Source: Candidatus Vogelbacteria bacterium (GTDB lineage Bacteria > Patescibacteriota > Minisyncoccia > Phycocordibacterales > XYD1-FULL-46-19). Taken from it: a stretch of 6,664 bases of DNA. The notes beneath the pieces were generated by a model. It worked only from the letters and a program-made list of their open reading frames with translations, did not search any database and had not been told where the DNA came from. Position numbers and translations under genes: made by a program. Each line of letters opens with the position of its first letter. Positions within the stretch are counted from its first letter, which is position 1. This document shows, piece after piece, positions 5,550 to 6,664 of this stretch. The DNA lies in the NCBI GenBank assembly GCA_026395035.1, contig JAPLZN010000105.1:1-6664 (forward strand). The letters are read 5' to 3'.

Positions 5550-5558
5550 AATATAACA
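5550..5558 (-). promoter_or_regulatory. Candidate extended -10 promoter of the O-antigen ligase operon
   Basis: The minus strand reads TGTTATATT, a TGnTATAAT-type extended -10 box, 38 nt before the ATG at 5511. No good -35 is found at 17 nt, which extended -10 promoters tolerate. The perfect 8-bp palindrome AACCGGTT (5561-5568) sits just upstream. Transcription would begin near 5543. Confidence 0.4.
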
Positions 5559-5638
5559 TAAACCGGTTGAAAATCCACCAAGAACCCCGACCGAGAAGAC
5601 CATCGGTAGCCCCATTTTTCCCCGCCTTAACCAAGGAG

Positions 5639-5703
5639 CTGGGACGCGAAGACTTGGAGCGTCCCAGAGCCGGACTGAGCGCAGGCGAGGGAGGCGGGCC
5701 CGC
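5639..5703 (+). repeat. Hairpin-core repeat unit, copy 1
   Basis: CTGGGACGC (5639-5647), an 11-nt loop and GCGTCCCAG (5659-5667) form a perfect 9-bp stem. The trinucleotide AGC and then a 33-bp core (5671-5703) starting CGGACTGAGCGCAGGCGA follow. Copy 2 at 5907-5971 faces it with the same geometry and a core matching at 31 of 33 positions. Confidence 0.75.
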
Positions 5704-5728
5704 AGGTCGGTTCTGCAGAACCGAACCT
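5704..5728. repeat. Hairpin with near-perfect 12-bp arms
   Basis: AGGTCGGTTCTG (5704-5715) and CAGAACCGAACCT (5716-5728) are inverted arms with one bulged base. The inner CGGTTCTGCAGAACCG is a perfect 16-bp palindrome. It directly abuts the core of hairpin-core copy 1. Confidence 0.65.
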
Positions 5729-5739
5729 GTGGGGTGGCT

Positions 5740-5789
5740 ATCCCCTCCTGCCTGAGGAGGGGTGCCCAGCAGAGGCGGGGTGGTGGGAG
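5740..5789 (+). repeat. CCCCTCCT-type dispersed repeat, left arm
   Basis: It contains CCCCTCCT-GCCTG-AGGAGGGG (5742-5762), a perfect 8-bp stem, and ends GGGGTGGTGGGAG. Its reverse complement recurs with scattered mismatches at 6041-6089. The ATCCCCTCC...GGAGGGGTGGC...GGGGTGGT pattern is a dispersed intergenic repeat seen in many bacterial genomes. Confidence 0.7.
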
Positions 5790-5906
5790 GGCCGGGGCGG
5801 TTGGACCCAAATCAGGACTCCACCACCCTGACCTTCGGTCACCCACCAGTCTGTTCCCACTGGAACAGCTGTCGGGCCCACGCGTTCCTCTCTGGTGATC
5901 GGCCGC

Positions 5907-5971
5907 GCGGGCCCGTCTCCTTCGCCTGCGCTCAGTCCGACTCTTAATCCCTGCGCTTGCTCGGAATTAAG
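5907..5971 (-). repeat. Hairpin-core repeat unit, copy 2 (inverted)
   Basis: Read on the minus strand, CTTAATTCC (5963-5971), an 11-nt loop and GGGATTAAG (5943-5951) make a 9-bp stem with one G-U. AGT and then the 33-bp core (5939 down to 5907) follow. The stem sequence is unrelated to copy 1, but stem length, loop length, spacer length and core are conserved. Confidence 0.75.
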
Positions 5972-6024
5972 CACCTCCCGCCGGCACGGTCCGGTCTTGC
6001 GCCCCTCCAAGTATTCGGGGCTCA

Positions 6025-6089
6025 CCTCCTCGGGCAGGAGCTCCCACCACCCCGGCCTAACGGCCACCCCTCCTCGGGCAGGAGGGGAT
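6025..6089 (-). repeat. CCCCTCCT-type dispersed repeat, right arm with a second partial core
   Basis: 6041-6089 is the inverted partner of 5740-5789 and contains CCCCTCCT-CGGGC-AGGAGGGG (6067-6087). CCTCCTCGGGCAGGAG occurs twice in direct orientation, at 6025-6040 and 6069-6084, 44 bp apart. The 6067-6087 hairpin begins 17 nt past the oxidoreductase stop but has no U-tract. Confidence 0.65.
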
Positions 6090-6104
6090 GAAAACATAAT
6101 GGGG

Positions 6105-6664
6105 TTATCCGCGGTCCCCAAACAACTTAACGGACTCTCCTGACGCCAACGACTCGGCAGTCCGTTCTAAGATAAAAACATTCTCGTATCCTTCTTTGGC
6201 GTCGGTTATTGGCTGTTTTCGCTCTCTCATACATTCGGAAAAATGGAGGCATTGATCCCTTAGGGCGTCCACCTTCCCCGAAAACACCGCTTGGCCTTGG
6301 GGGTTCTCCTTAGTGAAGATCCGTAATTTTTCAGCGACAGTATCGTCAAAAATAGCGGTGCCTAATTCTCCGACGACAGTAACCTCCCGAACCTTTCTTG
6401 GTTCGATCCAACTAAGATGGAAAAAAGTTTTGTTTTCTCCGTAATCAAGGGCCATGTCCACCACATCTTCGATCTTTGGAAGCAGAAAACTTCCTCCTTG
6501 GGCTGAAACCGAAAGAGGAAGACGGCCGAGCAGATAATTGGCCAGCGAAACATCATGCGGGGCAAGGTTCCAAGCCACATTTATATCGTTTCTGACCGGA
6601 CCGGGGCCGGACCGTCGAGAATATAGATAGCGGATCTTTCCCAAGACGCCCTGATCGATAATTT
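6105..6664 (-). CDS. Gfo/Idh/MocA-family oxidoreductase, C-terminal part (partial)
   Basis: The frame enters from the right edge (first full codon at 6662) and gives 185 residues ending at TAA 6107-6105. It starts ...IIDQGVLGKIRYLYSRRSGPGPVRND, then INVAWNLAPHDVSLANYLLG. This is the C-terminal alpha/beta domain of NAD(P)-dependent Gfo/Idh/MocA dehydrogenases. The His of APHD (codon 6557-6555) is the usual catalytic His. ENKTFFHLSWIEPRKVREVTVVGELGTAIFDD is the beta-sheet segment, and REN/EGYENVFILERTAESLASGE-type sequence is the usual C-terminal helix. The N-terminal NAD-binding Rossmann domain and the EKP motif lie outside the window. Family members in glycan clusters oxidise UDP-sugars (WlbA/WbpB-like) or other sugars; the neighbouring ligase and kinase fusion agree with a surface-sugar role, but the substrate is unknown. 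A TTG at 6644 is internal, not the start. Confidence 0.9.
   Translation of the reverse strand, partial: IIDQGVLGKIRYLYSRRSGPGPVRNDINVAWNLAPHDVSLANYLLGRLPLSVSAQGGSFLLPKIEDVVDMALDYGENKTFFHLSWIEPRKVREVTVVGELGTAIFDDTVAEKLRIFTKENPQGQAVFSGKVDALRDQCLHFSECMRERKQPITDAKEGYENVFILERTAESLASGESVKLFGDRG

Larger units (their letters stand above)
5512..6104. other. Gene-free, GC-rich block of nested inverted repeats
   Basis: No frame here resembles a protein; the open frames are Pro/Arg/Gly/Ser-rich and follow the base composition. The block consists of short hairpins and two pairs of long inverted repeats whose arms interleave (5671-5703 with 5907-5939; 5740-5789 with 6041-6089). Smaller hairpins include CTGTTCC-CACT-GGAACAG (5851-5868) and TGACC-TTC-GGTCA (5829-5841). 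No U-tract follows any of them, so none is a canonical terminator. It separates the oxidoreductase from the O-antigen ligase operon. Confidence 0.8.

Noticed and set aside
6067..6087. Intrinsic terminator for the oxidoreductase
   Set aside because: The hairpin is well placed but is followed by TGGCCG rather than a U-tract, and it matches a dispersed repeat.
5639..6089. CRISPR array
   Set aside because: The repeats are few, inverted and irregularly spaced; there are no regular direct repeats with unique spacers and no cas gene.
5560..6104. Known structured RNA (RNase P, tmRNA, SRP RNA) or a tRNA
   Set aside because: I looked for characteristic conserved segments and T-loop sequences by eye and found none; the region is better explained by repeats.
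5520..6143. Several open frames of 60-130 codons on both strands in the GC-rich block
   Set aside because: They overlap each other and the inverted repeats, are Pro/Gly/Arg/Ser-rich from base composition, and have no motif or initiation signal.
6642..6644. TTG as the start codon of the oxidoreductase
   Set aside because: The frame stays open to the window edge and reads IIDQGVLGKIRYLYS, internal family sequence, so the gene is simply truncated.

Overview
The window looks like a piece of a Patescibacteria / Candidate Phyla Radiation (CPR) genome. This is an inference from several traits, not a marker-gene placement. The SecA fragment carries a charged insertion of the kind I associate with that group. 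None of the five visible start codons has a Shine-Dalgarno sequence. There is a 17-residue lysine-rich mini-protein and an O-antigen ligase with a TPR tail. Many dispersed palindromes fill the intergenic spaces. All genes I accept lie on the minus strand, so transcription runs from high to low coordinates.

Layout in transcription order. (1) 6662-6105: the C-terminal half of a Gfo/Idh/MocA sugar-type oxidoreductase, cut by the window edge. (2) 6104-5512: 593 bases without a gene, GC-rich, packed with hairpins and long inverted repeats. Two facing units (5639-5703 and 5971-5907) each have a 9-bp stem, an 11-nt loop, a 3-nt spacer and a shared 33-bp core, but completely different stem sequences. 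(3) 5511-3295: a polytopic O-antigen ligase/polymerase-type protein with a C-terminal TPR region, followed after only 13 nt by (4) 3281-2193: a fusion of a HldE/TagD-type nucleotidylyltransferase with a compact fucokinase-like GHMP kinase. (5) 2192-1931: a near-consensus sigma70 promoter, a GNRA-loop terminator about 60 bases after it, and a dispersed palindrome. (6) 1930-1331: a class I SAM methyltransferase. (7) 1330-894: 437 bases with a 30-bp-arm hairpin, an AT-rich repeat, a perfect 30-bp palindrome, and a promoter plus foldable leader for (8) 893-840: the lysine-rich peptide. (9) 839-598: two tandem terminators, a GC-rich hairpin and the secA promoter. (10) 597-1: the N-terminus of SecA, running off the left edge.

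The oxidoreductase, ligase/polymerase and nucleotidylyltransferase-kinase fit together as surface-glycan genes: nucleotide-sugar synthesis and modification, then polymerisation or transfer at the membrane. The methyltransferase may decorate the same glycan, but nothing in its sequence proves this. SecA and the lysine-rich peptide are separately promoted units unrelated to the glycan genes. The points most worth a second look are the paired hairpin-core units, the isolated peptide/leader unit, the short promoter-to-terminator unit ahead of the methyltransferase, and the kinase fusion.
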